Part shown: positions 12,831 through 25,825 of the stretch, one piece after another
How the letters are laid out: every line of letters begins with the position of its first letter
Numbering within the stretch: position 1 is the stretch's first letter
NCBI GenBank assembly: GCA_028551475.1
Contig: CM052356.1
Location: forward strand, 26,377,884 to 26,441,883
Origin: Casuarina equisetifolia
Taxonomy: Eukaryota > Streptophyta > Magnoliopsida > Fagales > Casuarinaceae
Length of the DNA stretch: 64,000 nucleotides
Direction: 5' to 3'
Made by a program: the position numbers and the translations under genes
The notes under the pieces: model-generated
The model's database searches: none
Told to the model about the DNA's origin: nothing
What the model saw: the letters and a program-made list of their open reading frames with translations, nothing else

Positions 12831-15800
12831 CACCACCAGGGTTTAGGCAACCAGAAGAAAAGAAGCCTAACTTAGAGGAAATGGTTGCCAAGATGTTACA
12901 GAACAACGAAACAAGAATGCAAAACCAAGAAGCTTCAATTCAAAATTTAGAGGTGCAAATAGGTCAGTTGGCTAATATGATTTCTGGAAGACAACAAGGT
13001 TCATTGCCAAGTAGCACAGAGAAGAATCCTATAGAAGATGCAAAGGTAATAACCTTGAGAAATGGCAAACAAGTGGGAAAAGATGACGTTGAAAAGGAAA
13101 ATGTCAGGGATAAGGAAGATGATGTTAGCACGCAGCCTGAGGAGGTAACCAAGAGGACATTATTCCCTGATAATCCCAAGCCTTATGTGCCTCCAGTTCC
13201 ATTTCCTCACAGACTCCAGCAACATAAAATAGATAAGCAGTTTTCTAAATTTCTTGATGTATTTAAAAAATTGCATATTAACATTCCTTTTGCAGATGCA
13301 TTAGCTCAAATGCCCAGTTATGCAAAATTTCTTAAGGAGATATTGAAAAACAAAAGGAAGCTAGAAGAGTATGAAACTGTGAAGCTAATTGAAGAATGCT
13401 CAGCCATCTTACAAAACAAACTGCCTCCAAAATTAAAAGATCCAGGGAGTTTTACAATTCCTTGTATTATTGGAGATTCTCACTTTGATAAGGCATTATG
13501 TGATTTAGGAGCTAGTATTAATCTAATGCCTTTTTCTGTTTTCAGGAAATTAGGATTGGGTGAAGTGAAGCCAACCACAGTGTCCCTACAATTGGCTAAT
13601 CGATCGATTAAATATTCGAGGGGCATCGTAGAAGATGTATTGGTAAAAGTTGACAAATTCATTTTTCCTGCAGATTTTATAGTACTTGACATGGAGGAAG
13701 ACTTTGAGGTACCACTTATCTTAGGTCGACCTTTTCTAGCAACAGGGAGAGCTCTGATTGATGTACAACAAGGGAAGTTAATATTAAGAGTTCAAAATGA
13801 TTCTGTCACTTTTAATGTTTTTACTACTATGAAACATCCCTTTGATGATAATTCTTGCTTTAGGGTTAAGACAATTGATAAGTTTATGAATAAGATCTTT
13901 CAGGAAAAAGCTTTCAAGGATCCACTTGAAGCATGCTTAGTTCACCCAAAGAATGAGGAAATTGAAAGTGAAGAGATACAGGAGTATGCCAATCTCATGG
14001 AGGCAAATCCACCATATTCACAACAAAAGGCAACAAAGTTTGAGGAGTTGGGACAACATATGACAAAACTTAAACCATCAATTGAAGAGCCCCCAACTCT
14101 TGAACTCAAGCCCTTACCTTCCCATTTGAAATATGTTTATTTAGATGAAGTTTCTACTTTGCCAGTAATTATATCTTCTTTTTTGACAGAATCAATGGAA
14201 GAGAAATTACTTCAGGTGTTGAAAGAGCATAAAGGAGCAATTGGATGGAAAATAGCTGACATCAAGGGAATTAGTCCTTCACTTTGCATGCACAAGATTT
14301 TGATGGAAGAGCAGTACAAAGCTACTGTTCAACCTCAGAGGCGATTGAATCCAAAGATGCAAGAAGTGATGAAGGCTGAGGTAATCAAGTTGCTTGATGC
14401 AGGGATCATTTATCCTATCTCAGATAGTCCCTGGGTAAGTCTTGTGCAAGTTGTGCCAAAGAAGGGAGGTATGACTGTTCAAAGAAATGATAATAATGAA
14501 TTGATTTCAACTAGGACAGTTACTGGATGGCGTGTGTGTATAGATTATAGAAAACTGAATAATGCCACTAGAAAAGATCATTTCCCTTTACCATTTATTG
14601 ATCAAATGTTAGAAAGACTTGCAGGACATGAATTTTATTGCTTTCTTGATGGGTATTCAGGGTATAATCAAATTCACATTGCACCAGAAGATCAAGAGAA
14701 AACCACTTTCACTTGTCCTTATGGTACCTTTGCTTTTAGAAGAATGCCCTTTGGTCTTTGTAATGCACCAGCCACTTTTTAGAGATGCATGATGGCCATT
14801 TTTTCTGATATGGTTGAAAAATTCATTGAGATTTTCATGGATGATTTTTCTGTATTTGGTTCATCATTTGACATTTGTTTAGATAATTTAGCAAGGGTCT
14901 TACAAAGGTGTGAAGAGACTAACCTTGTTTTGAATTGGGAGAAGTGTCATTTTATGGTGCAGGAAGGAATAGTGCTTGGGCATAAGATATCTAAAAAAGG
15001 ATTAGAGGTTGATCGAGCTAAAGTGGAGGTCATTGCAAAACTGCCCCCACCAACATCAGTGAAACTTGTTAGAGGCTTTTTGGGGCATGCAGGATTCTAT
15101 AGGTGGTTTATAAAAGATTTTTCTAAAATTGCTAGACCTCTTTCAAGTTTATTGGTTAAAGATGTAAAATATAACTTTTCTGATGAATGCTTGCAGGCTT
15201 TTAAAACTTTAAAGGAAAAGTTAATATCAGTACCAATCATGGCAGCACCAGAATGGGACTTACCTTTTGAGCTAATGTGTGATGGTAGTGATTTTGCAGT
15301 AGGAGCTATTTTAGGACAACGAAAGAATGGAGTTTTTCAGACCATTTACTATGCTAGTCGAACCTTGTCAAGTGCACAATTGAATTATTCAACAACAGAA
15401 AAAGAACTTTTGGCAGTAGTATTTGCTTTTGATAAATTTTGTTCTTATCTAATTGGTTCAAAAGTTATTGTTTATTCTGACCACTCTGCTCTTAAGCATC
15501 TACTTGAAAAGAAAGAATCAAAACCTAGGTTAATTAGGTGGATTCTATTGCTACAAGAGTTTGATTTGGAGATCAAGGATAAGAAAGGGACCGAAAATCT
15601 AGTTGCAGATCATTTGTCCAGAATTCCCAATCTAAAGGAAGAAGATCAACCGATTATGGAAGAATTTCCCGACGAAAACATTTTTGCGCTCCAATCCATC
15701 CAAATTCCCTGGTATGCTGATTTTGTCAATTATTTGGTAAGTAATGTTCTTCCTCCTGAAATGTCATATCAACAAAGAAAAAAAATTCTTTTCTGACCTC

Positions 15801-16958
15801 AAACATTATTTTTGGGAAGAGCCTTTCTTGTTTAAAGTATGTGTAGACCAGGTTATAAGGAGATGTGTTCCTGAGAAAGAGATGGCTAGTATCCTACACC
15901 ATTGTCATGTTAGAGAAGCTAGTGGTCATTTTGGTGCCACCAGAACTGTAGCTAAGGTTTTACAGTCTGGATTTTATTGGCCTACACTTTTTAGAGATGC
16001 ATATTCATATGTAGTTGCATGTGATCAATGTCAAAGAACTGGGAATATTTCTAGGAAACATGAGATGCCTCTAAACAATGTTGTTGTGTGTGAGTTATTT
16101 GATGTTTGGGGTATTGACTTCATGGGACCCTTTCCACCTTCTTATGGAAATATATATATTTTGATGGCTGTTGAGTATGTGTCTAAGTGGGTAGAAGCAA
16201 TAGCATTGCCTATAAATGATGCTAAGGTTGTGGTTAAATTCTTAAAGAAAAATATTTTTATCCGTTTTGGCACTCCTAGGGCAATCATAAGTGATAGAGG
16301 GACCCATTTTTGTAACAAACACTTTGAAACACTTTTGGGTAAGTATGGGGTTACCCATAAGATTGCTACCCCTTATCACCCTCAAACTAGTGGTCAAGTT
16401 GAGATATCAAATAGGAAAATTAAGAGAATTTTGAAAAAAACTGTGAATGCCTCAAGGAAAGATTGGTTAATGAAACTTGATGATGCACTTTGGGCCTATA
16501 GAACAGCATTCAAAACACCAATTGGAATGTCTCCTTTTAGGCTAGTGTTTGGGAAGGCTTGTCATCTACCTGTAGAATTAGAGCATAAAGCATATTGGGC
16601 TTTAAAATTTTTGAACTTTGATATGTAGTCTACAGGTGAAACTCGATTATTGCAGTTGAATGAATTACAGGAATTGCGAGATGAGGCCTATGAAAATGCC
16701 AAAATATACAAGGAGTGGACAACAAGATGGCATGACAAACACATATTAAGAAGAGAGTTTGTAGTTGGCCAGAAAGTATTACTTTATAACTCTCGTCTTA
16801 AATTGTTTCCAGGTAAATTGCGGTCTCGATGGTCTGGCCCTTTCATAGTCACTAAGGTATTCCCATATGGAGCAATAGAGGTTGCAAATGACACCCAAGG
16901 CACGTTTAAGGTGAATGGTCAGCGTTTGAAGCCCTACTTTGAGGGAGTCAATATGTAG
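12824..16958 (+). pseudogene. Athila copy B pol fossil (protease, RT, RNase H, integrase)
   Basis: The aspartic protease motif DLGAS lies near 13500, followed by LILGRPFLAT near 13718. Reverse transcriptase spans about 14300-14990, with FRRMPFGLCNAPATF near 14735 and the FMDD catalytic box near 14836. RNase H covers about 15230-15630 and ends in VADHLSR, typical of Athila. The integrase HHCC zinc region is at about 15890-16040 and its DDE core at about 16100-16480. It is a broken fossil with only a few interruptions, and the domain order is fully preserved. Confidence 0.9.
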
Positions 16959-18098
16959 AAGACTACCATTGATCTTCTTCCTCCTTGAGTAGCAACATTG
17001 AAGATAGTTGGCTGAAAACTATAAAGCAAGTGCTTCTTGGGAGGCAACCTAAGCATTTTATTGGTTCTTTTGTTGAAAATTTTGTCACCACCATCTCCTC
17101 ACAGCTTTCTATGGCTATCACCTACAATCAGGGGAGTTTTCTCATTCCTATTTTACCTTTATTTTTGCTTTATTTCTTTTTACATTGAGGACAATGCTCC
17201 ATTCAAGTTTGGGGGTGGGAAAATAAATCTTTTCTTGCTAAATCTAATTGAATTTTTCTCATGTCATGATTAAACCCTTTGTTTTGAATTCTTAGCGATT
17301 CTTAGGAAGATGTAGATTCTGTTCAAACCTACAATTGTGATGTGAGTTAAGTGTGATTCTGATTATGTTGATCCATTTATTAAATACTAAAAGTCTTTCA
17401 TTTTTGAAATTATGTGTATTTCTAGAGAACATTCATGTGAAGTATGTGATTTTCTTAGATCTCACCCGGATCTTAGAATTTGCTTGATTTCCTCTTGAGG
17501 CGAAATCCTAAGCTACATCTAACTGAGAAAATGATTTAGGCCATTCTTTGGATCGTTTGAGCCTTTCAAGCCAACCCTATTTATTTATCCCTAGTCACCC
17601 CGCTGAGCCTTGATTTATATCCATTTTTTTTTATTTTGACATCCACATATATATACCTTTGAGCCTTTGATAAATTATCTTTTCGTCCCGCACCCTTGAA
17701 CATGTTGATTTTTAGGATATAAGTCTATTTGAGTGAAAGAAAAGTCAAGGGGAAGGATGTTATATGAGAAGGATATTAATTGCAATGATTATGTAGCATA
17801 ATATATTACTTTTGTGAATGCAAAAAAAAAAAAAAGGAAATGCAACATTTGTCTAAGAATGGAATTTTTTTATTGCTTATTGTCAAATTCAAACCACTCA
17901 AGGTTTAGAAATTGGCTTTTGCATAGTAGTTGGATGTCATCAGCAAGATAAGATTATAATAGTTACATTTCTAGTCCTACTACTTGCTTTACTATTGCAA
18001 GCATGATTGTGACTTTTGTGAGTGTCGAAATCCAAGTGAAATCAAGTATTTTTAGGAAGAAATAAATGAGAGAAGTGGTGATAGAAAGATCATTTGCA

Positions 18099-18129
<31 letters not shown>

Positions 18130-18593
18130 GCAAAGAAAGGAAGTGACAAAAGCTTAAATTAGATCCTAGAAAGCAATGTGTTCATGGGTGAATTTAGCCT
18201 AAATGACTTTCATCTTACCCTTAGCCCAGCCTTACATTACAAGCTTATAAAAGTCCTATTGATTTTTGGTTAGATGATTGGCCTACATTAGTGGAGAGAG
18301 GAATGAAAAGCAAACCTATGAGGTTTGGTTAAAGATTTTGAGAGATTGCATATTAATGTGGATCTATTTAGAGTGCATATAGTTGAAAAGATAAGGACTC
18401 ACACTCACACATACGAACATGGTCAACATAGTTAAGAGTCTATCTTATCTTATGAACAATTGTTGTGTTTGCATGAAAGCTATATTTTTTCTTTGAATTG
18501 TTAAGTTGAGCAATTTTGAGTGAATTTCAAGAAAGGATTTTGTCTGAAACATTTATTATCTCTTACTTTTGCTCAAGGACTAGCAAAATGTCA
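16959..18593 (+). other. Athila 3' non-coding region
   Basis: This 1.6 kb lies between integrase and polypurine tract and is colinear with about 720-2353 in copy A. Simple A- and GAA-rich runs occur near 17820 and 18100. No env-like frame of any length is visible. Confidence 0.75.
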
Positions 18594-18606
18594 AGTTTGG
18601 GGGTCT
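18594..18606 (+). other. Polypurine tract of Athila copy B
   Basis: AAGTTTGGGGGTCT lies directly before the TGATAACT start of the 3' LTR. Copy A has the same arrangement at about 2354-2366. Confidence 0.75.
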
Positions 18607-19863
18607 TGATAACTCTATTTTTATAGAGTTATTTTGACTATTTTAGGATATAAATAATACAAGTTTTATAAGATAATATTTAAGTTTTGATATATTTATG
18701 TAAATTGGTGTTATTTATGCAGCAAACCCCAAAAGAGCAAAAGAAATAAAGGAAGAGAAAGTTACAAAAAGGCACGTGAAGAAGACAAGGAAAGAAAAAG
18801 AAGTTAAAAGAAGAAAAGAGAAGGCGCCGCACAAGAAAAGAGGAGAGAGAAGAGAGAGAAAAGAAGAAGAAGCCGTGTGTTGCCGCCGAAACCAACCAAG
18901 GAAGAGAGAAAAAGTGAGAGAAGAAAGAGAAAACCAAGAAAGAAAAAGAGAAATAAAGGCGCGAAAGCTTCCCTCTACTTCTTATCATTCTTGAATTGTA
19001 GGAATTCTGTAAAGAATTCTTAAAGAAAAGACAGTGTGGTGACAACTTTCCTATTTTTTTTTTATTTAAGATGTTTTGCTTAATTTCTACTATTGCTTTG
19101 GTTTGTTATTTTATTATATTCTAAACTTCTTTTATTAGAGCGAAGATGTAGCCTAACTATGATGATGTGAATTTTATAAGTTTTTATGTTTTGCAATATA
19201 TTTATTTATGTGAGTTATATATTATTATGCTTAATGCTTTTAAGTGATTGGCCACCACTTAAATGATTTGATGTGCATATTTGAGACTGAGAGGTAATAA
19301 TATGCAATTGCTTCTTATAATATATAACCATGAATTAAATATGGATAGACATATACCATGTTATTTGTGTGGCTTTTGGTGATAAGATGATCGAAAGATT
19401 TATTGTAAACCAGGAATATTCACAGATCCTAATGCATTTGGTTTGTTTCAATTCACATATAGAGATATAGTGAATTAATGAACTAAATAGGTTTACTATA
19501 CCTAGACATAGGATAATAAATAAATTAGGAAGTTCCGTCATCACATGGGTAATATCATTCTTGTAGGCATAAACTATAAAAATTCATATCTAGTAGTTAT
19601 GGTGAAATCGGAAGCTCTAACATGTTTCTCATCTTGATTTTTCTTACTTGGATTCAATTTTAATTAGTCTTGAGTTTTCGTTTTGAAAGTTTTAAATTTT
19701 AATTCATCATCAACAATATTTTGATTTGCTAGATAAATTTTAGGATTTATTCATCATAAGTACTTAATTAGTTTAGTATTCACCAATCTTCGTGGGACGA
19801 TACTTTTCTTATCATTATATTACTTGTTCGACATGTTCACTTGCATTTAAAATTCACCGAACA
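18607..19863 (+). repeat. 3' LTR of Athila copy B
   Basis: Colinear with 10251-11505; ends CACCGAACA, then TTGAT and the resumption of the copia reverse transcriptase. Confidence 0.95.
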
Positions 19864-19868
19864 TTGAT

Positions 19869-20872
19869 ACTACCTTGTTTATTAAACATGAGAAAAATAA
19901 TATTTTACTTGTTTAAATATATGTGGATGATATTATTTTTGGCTCAACAAATGAAAACCTAGTTGAGTAATTTGCTTCTCTCATGAAAAATGAATTTGAA
20001 ATGAGTATGCTTGGTGAACTTAATTATTTCTTGGGCTTACAAATTAAACAAACAGATTCAGGTGTCTTTATTAACCAAAATAAGTTTGTCTCTGATTTAT
20101 TGCAAAAGTTTAACTTAAGGACAACTAAGCCTATTTCCACTCCATGAGTCCCTCTATTAAATTAGATGCTGACCCCAATGGAAAATCCTGTAATGCCAAA
20201 ATATATTGAAGCATGATTGGCTCCTTGCTTTATCTCACAACGTCCCGTCCTGACATACTCTTTAGTGTTTGTATGTGTGCCTGATACCAATATGATCCCA
20301 AAGAGTCTCATTTAGCTATTGTGAAAAGAATTTTTCGGTATCTCAAAGATACTCCCCTGTTAGGCATATGGTTTTCCAAAGAGTCAAACATTGTTTTACA
20401 TGCATATAGTGATGTAGATTATGCATGATGTTGCATAGATAGAAAGAGTACTAGTGGGTCATGTCATTTCTTAGGCAGTATGTTAGTCTCATGGGCATCT
20501 AAAAAGCAACAGAGTGTTGCTATATCCACAACCGAGGCAAAATATATTGCTGCTGGGAGCTGCTATTCCCAAATTCTATGGATGCAATCTCAACTCGAAG
20601 ATTATGGCATTCCCAGGCAAACTGCCTCCATCAAGTGTGACAATACTAGTGTTATTAACCTCATAAAGAACCCCATTCAACATTTCAAAACCAAGCATAT
20701 AGAGATAAGGCATCACTTCATTAGGGACCATGTCACACAAAAACACATTGCTATTGAATATGTCCATACCTCACAGCAATTAGCTGACATATTCACTAAG
20801 CCATTAGACACACATCGATTTTGCACCTTACGTAGAGAGTTAGGCATGTGTACATACAATGATGTACATTAG
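19869..20872 (+). pseudogene. Copia pol fossil, second part (end of RT, RNase H)
   Basis: This is the continuation of the copia pol after the Athila insert. The YVDDI catalytic box of reverse transcriptase lies near 19919 and the NYFLGL block near 20022. RNase H spans about 20400-20870, with SWASKKQQSVAISTTEAKY near 20490, the DNTS block near 20640 and KHIEIRHHF near 20693, all hallmark copia residues. It is broken, as is the first part. Confidence 0.9.
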
Positions 20873-21714
20873 CCCCACCTGCATCACTACAACAATAGAT
20901 ATGATCACCATCTATCCACATCTTCTTCCTAGTTGTTGGATTAGTGTTTCATATCTTACATGGGATGTTTTTCTAAACACCCCCCGTTGTCTTTCCTTGT
21001 CCCATTACGACTGCTACTGACATGTTGTTGTCTACCACGCCCTGGTATGATCTTTCCCTGTCTTATTTCCTGTTATCCATGAAAGTAGGCGAGTCTCTCT
21101 CTAGCACTCTTAGGTACTGGTCTCGGTAAGTAACTCAGGTACGCCTTCTCTTTATTCTTCTTTCCTATTTGGCTGATGATGAAAAAGGGGCAAAGATTTT
21201 GTTGATCTACATGCTATTTACGTTGCCACCCATGTTACTTACTGATTCCGAGTCTCCTTCAATGCTCTTCATTTTCGCATTTATATATATGCAATTCTTT
21301 CCTTATCGGATATCACCTTCAATGCGCTCCATGCAATTATTATCATGCAGAATATTCCATTAATGTTCTCACACCTTCCGCATTTAACATAATTCATATG
21401 GCATAGCACTTAAATCTTTTATTTGAATTTGAATCTAACATTGCCATAACAGTCCTAACTGTTGCGCCTACTATTAGAAACCCATATTTGGTAGTCAATT
21501 CCTGATTGAAAGTATTTTATATGATCATGACAAAATGACAGGGGGAGCACATCAAAATTAGATTATGTGCATGACATTAATATTTATATCTCACTGTCAG
21601 GGGGAGCAAAAACAAATCTGCATGTATACATATTTTTCATTGTTAGTTGTCATTGACTATATCCAGTGGTCAGGGGTAACAAACATACAATAAAGATTCT
21701 ATTTTCATTATCAT
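20873..21714 (+). other. Post-pol region of copia element with repeated purine boxes
   Basis: About 850 bp lie between pol and the polypurine tract. CAGGGGGAGC occurs twice (near 21539 and 21599), with a weaker CAGGGGTAAC near 21671. Such multiple polypurine-like boxes before the 3' LTR are known from Sireviruses. No env-like frame is recognisable. Confidence 0.7.
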
Positions 21715-21729
21715 AAAAAAAAGGGAGAT
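21715..21729 (+). other. Polypurine tract of copia element
   Basis: An A run followed by GGGAGAT abuts the TGATAAAT start of the 3' LTR. Confidence 0.8.
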
Positions 21730-22838
21730 TGATAAATATATAATATTTTTGATGATTAGTATTAAGGAAAGAAAAATAATATCTAGCCATAAATTAATTA
21801 TATTTCATTAGATACATCCTTATTTTATCATTGTTTTTGGGCAGGACCTTATATGATCAAAAGACCAATTTATTAAAGAAGCCCAAGTCACTTGTGGCAG
21901 TCCGTGAATTCATGCAACACTGAGAAGAAGCCTGTATGCAGCAGCCCGTGTGTCTTATATTGAGATCCATATAGCCTTCACGTGATCTAACTTGAAGACA
22001 TACAAGGCTTAACGACGTCATTCACCTACTAAGGAAATAAACAACCTAAATCAGCCTCAACCTATACCTTCGTCTCTGCGTCACTCTCTCCCTTTTCTTT
22101 CTCAAAGACAAAAGAAGGAAACAGCTGCAGACTTGCCAATATCTTCGCCGAAGATTGAAACGTGAGCCAACGGGAAGATTCTCCAACAAGAAGAAAACCA
22201 CAAGCTGGATCGGTAGGTGGCGGCTTCTATATAAAGGAAGAGAACCCGTATGAAGAAAGATCATCTCGAGCAGAAACGAATCAAGAACAGAGTTCTTCAA
22301 GCGCTATCTCTTCCGAAAGGGTTCCGAATATCTGTAAGCTTTTTATTGAAGCAAAATTACTATTCTGATTATGTCATTTAGTTTACATTTTGCTTCAATC
22401 TCAAGGTTAGGGTTTCACCCAACTTTGGGGATTTTCTGTTTAGCACCATTAGAAGCTTAAATGTTGTATTTATCATCTTGTTGAGGTGCTGTACTATTTG
22501 ATTTACTTGATTTGAGCTATAATCCGTGAATTGCTGTCCCATTGTAGACCTAAAGAGAAACTGCTTTCTCTTTTGATAAAGAAAAGACCCTTTAGTGCTT
22601 TACTAAAGGAGGTGGAGTAGGACTCAAATTAAGGAGTCCGATTCACTTAAAAAGAGGGTTCTGTGTGCATCTTTATTTGTGTGATTATTCTGTTGCATAT
22701 CTATTTTTTTGAATAATCCCACATTCTATTTAGACAGATTTAGAACTTTACAAACATATATAAAATTGGTCTATATAAACAAAAATTAAGGAAGACACCT
22801 AATTTAACCCCCCTTCTTAGGTGACTTAGGACTCAACA
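21730..22838 (+). repeat. 3' LTR of the Sirevirus-like copia element
   Basis: Colinear with 5279-6386, about 44 differences by eye; ends GACTCAACA and is followed by the AGTAG duplication. Confidence 0.93.
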
Positions 22839-22843
22839 AGTAG

Positions 22844-23072
22844 GTTTTACTTTTTCTTTAAATGTAACTAGACAAGGCAATTATGGCACAATACTTTAGC
22901 ATAGCATGATCTTCAACAACCTATTGAAGGTTAGAACCTTGAATCGCAATAGATGATTAAAGCAACAAAGGAAAATGATTTAGTTGTGAAACTTCTTAAG
23001 TTCTTCTTAGTGTGTGTTTGTTATATATGGATTGAATGTAACTACATATAGTTCTAAGATAAAAAAAAAAAA
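22844..23072 (+). mobile_element. 3' end of the split LINE (zf-RVT region and A-run)
   Basis: Immediately after the right AGTAG, the sequence reads as the second half of a zf-RVT domain. It has a FFKC-like block near 22860 and a CYIWIECN-like block at about 23012-23035, the usual end of plant L1-like ORF2. It continues the frame that stops at 5278. A run of 12 A bases at about 23061-23072 may be the LINE tail. The call depends on matching both sides of the copia insertion; alone this piece would be hard to recognise. Confidence 0.65.
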
Positions 23073-25825
23073 ACTAATATCTCAATATTTTTGAGCTTTT
23101 GAAATGCATAGTGAGAGACACAAAAAGATAGACAGAGACAGAGACAGAGAGAGAGAAAATGATTTAAGGATGCTTTTGCAATTAACATAGCATATGTTCA
23201 CCCATTTTTTAATCTACATAATTAAGAGGAACCTTATTCCATTAAGGTTGGAGAGAAACCACTCTTTAAAAGTCTTATAGAGTGATACCCATTGGATTTT
23301 GATTCCTCATAACTTGAGGAATCTACGTCATAACGACCACATGCTTTATGACAAGGAGGTTAGCCTAACCTAACTCCAAGTACCTTGCACCCAATATAAA
23401 GGATTTATCTCTTCAAAAAGAGAAAAATTAGTTCTAAGAAATCTACAAATGAATATCAATGTAATATGTATCCTTTAATTACAAGGTAGACAAATGATAA
23501 ATAAATTGTATTCAACCTAGCTAAGAACAACTTCAATCATATACAATGGACTTCACAATGTTGTTCTCTAATCACTTGTCAGCCAATCAAGGATATTAGA
23601 TAACTTTGTTGCTTTACAAAATAATCAACATATGTTCATAAAGGTATATTAAGAATGTAGGAATATATGCTTTAAAACTCAAGCAAGTGTGCAAAGATAA
23701 ATGTATATTTCGAATAGCACACAACAAGCTCAAGAAATGATTCTATAAGCACTGAAAATATATTATAGTTTGACCAAAGTGCTAAACTCAAGGATCTTGA
23801 AAAATAATCTTTCAATAAAAACCGACCTGTGATCTTTAGAAATAATGTAGCACGAATATTTCAACAATGAGCACAAGATTAAACACACTCAATAATATTA
23901 AATATTAGCACAAGAGTATGTCTATAAGCTCAATATGATTGTGAAATGAAAGACCCCTAAATTTTCAAACTTAGGGTTTCACACAAAAGATTTCTTTTAA
24001 TTGATGTTGTTCAAGTAATTCTTAAAGCAAACTGTAAGATCAAAATGTTTGCATCAAATGATATATAATCTAACCACAATGATGCAAAAAATCACCACAA
24101 AAAAAAAATCAATATTTCAGTATGTATAAGAATGATAGGCTTTCTCAATCCAACAATCAAAACTTTTCACAATAGGGACCACTCAAAAGAGCCAGAAAGA
24201 TCAAACCAAATAATTTGTAGTAAAAAATTCAATTGAAAAAAGAAATTAAAAGAATTATTAGTATGATGGTAAGACTCTTCAATTTGATACAAAACAATTA
24301 AATCCATCTTTATCTAAATTGCTTTATAGCTTCTTGATGATACAACTTCTTTGTCTTCATTTTTACCTTATTTGGAGTTCCAATCAAGATAAATACCCGT
24401 TTAAGTCCTTGTTTTCGTATGTCTTTCCCAATGTGATGACAAAAAAAATTAACATAATTTCATTTGGTGTCACACTAATAACACACTTTTAAGAATATAT
24501 AAGACACTAGTCCCAAAGCTAAATGCTAATTCAGGGTCAAAACTTCCTTTCTCATAATCCAATAAGAATACTACTATTGATTATGGTGTGAAAATGATGG
24601 AGTGATAAAATTTCATGGGATAATAACTCAAGAATAAGTTTCGTCTACACAATCCAATACCAAACTAATATCCAAATACCAAACATATCCTTTTAGAAAT
24701 CTTCAGAATAAGACATTTATTGAAAGATTAAAAAAAGAACCTCGTAATATTTGATAAGAATTCTTGGAATAATTACAAACGTAATATTTCTTACAAACGT
24801 AAGATTAAACGGGCTTGTGGTGTTCTTGCGTTTGAATTAGGTGGTTTGTTTCTATAATATTATTTCTTATATAAATATAACTATATGTCCAATTTAGGGT
24901 ACAAGAGATTGCAAACAGAATTTTGTTAAGAGTAATTACTGTGAGGATAGAGTAATTGCAATATGGTAAAACCAAACTAAGATATATTTGCTGAATTTAA
25001 TAATCTCAGAATAATTAAGCAGAAATTACATGTATCAAATAAAAGGTACTTAAGGAGTAAGAGTTGCATAACACAACATACAATGCAATGAAAATTTTTA
25101 AAACGATTCGGACTAATCTCTCTTGGCTCCACTTCATCTCTTTTGGTAAACCATTTAAGTGTCCCTTTTCTCAATTCTCAATTCACAATACAATTACACT
25201 GCAATACCAAAGAATTTCTTCTTTCGTCCCTTGGATTACAAACAAACAAGTTCTTCCAATCAGTGAAAACACTAGTGTGGGCAGAACCTGCCTCTAATAA
25301 CCTCAAACAATCAAATAATACAAATGTAATTTCAAATTTAGGAATCTAGAGAGATCTCCCAAACTAGATACCTCAAATTTCAACGAAATCTCAATTCCTA
25401 GGGTTTAATAATGAAGAACAAGTTAAGATAGACTTCTATGTAAAAACAAGCTCATAAAGCTTCAAAGTAGTTCGTGTTATGGAGCGCAAGATGCAAGATT
25501 TGTGATTGAAGACTTGCTTTGCCGGAATGCTTTCTCATCGGACTCACAGATTCACCCATGATTTATATAGACTTGATAGTTTGACGAGGATTGAACTCCT
25601 TTATACAATAATTGAGGTAGTACTATAATGTTGATATATGTGAAATCCAAATTAAGAGGAAAGAAAGTTAAGGTGATCGAGTAACTTCTTTAGCTACATT
25701 GGCACAAATCCAAGCCTGAGACAAACTGGATCTCAACTTTATTAAGCTCTCTTCAACCAAATAAATTTGGAAGAATCAATCTCGCAGCCACACTACAACT
25801 CATTTCCTAAAAGTAACACTAATCA
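23073..25825. other. AT-rich intergenic stretch, nothing recognised
   Basis: About 2.75 kb of strongly AT-rich DNA with a (GACA/GA)n run near 23125-23155. Only short, unconvincing open frames are present, and no gene, RNA or element was recognised. Confidence 0.5.

Larger units (their letters stand above)
10251..19863 (+). mobile_element. Athila-type Ty3/gypsy retrotransposon (copy B), nested in the copia element
   Basis: This is a full-length element of 9.6 kb with LTRs of 1255 and 1257 bp that differ by about 2% by eye. It is flanked by TTGAT on both sides (10246-10250, 19864-19868). Its parts are a tRNA-Asp primer site, gag, protease, reverse transcriptase, RNase H, integrase, a 1.6-kb 3' non-coding stretch and a polypurine tract. 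The protease-to-reverse-transcriptase spacing and the tRNA-Asp primer are typical of the Athila lineage. The reading frame is broken in about half a dozen places, so it is non-autonomous now, but structurally it is complete and fairly young. It sits inside the copia reverse transcriptase in the same orientation. Confidence 0.95.
5279..22838 (+). mobile_element. Ty1/copia retrotransposon, Sirevirus-like, interrupted by Athila copy B
   Basis: Two LTRs of about 1.11 kb (5279-6386, 21730-22838) bound the element and AGTAG flanks it on both sides (5274-5278, 22839-22843). A tRNA-Met primer site follows the first LTR. Parts in order are gag with two zinc knuckles, protease, integrase, reverse transcriptase and RNase H, the copia order. 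Without the nested insert it is about 7.9 kb. The long gag, LTR size and repeated purine boxes before the 3' LTR point to the Sirevirus lineage. It is broken, with roughly ten interruptions besides the nested element. LTRs differ by about 4% by eye, mostly transitions. Confidence 0.93.

Noticed and set aside
16959-18593. Env-like gene downstream of Athila pol
   Set aside because: Some Athila elements carry one, but no long or conserved frame is visible in either copy.
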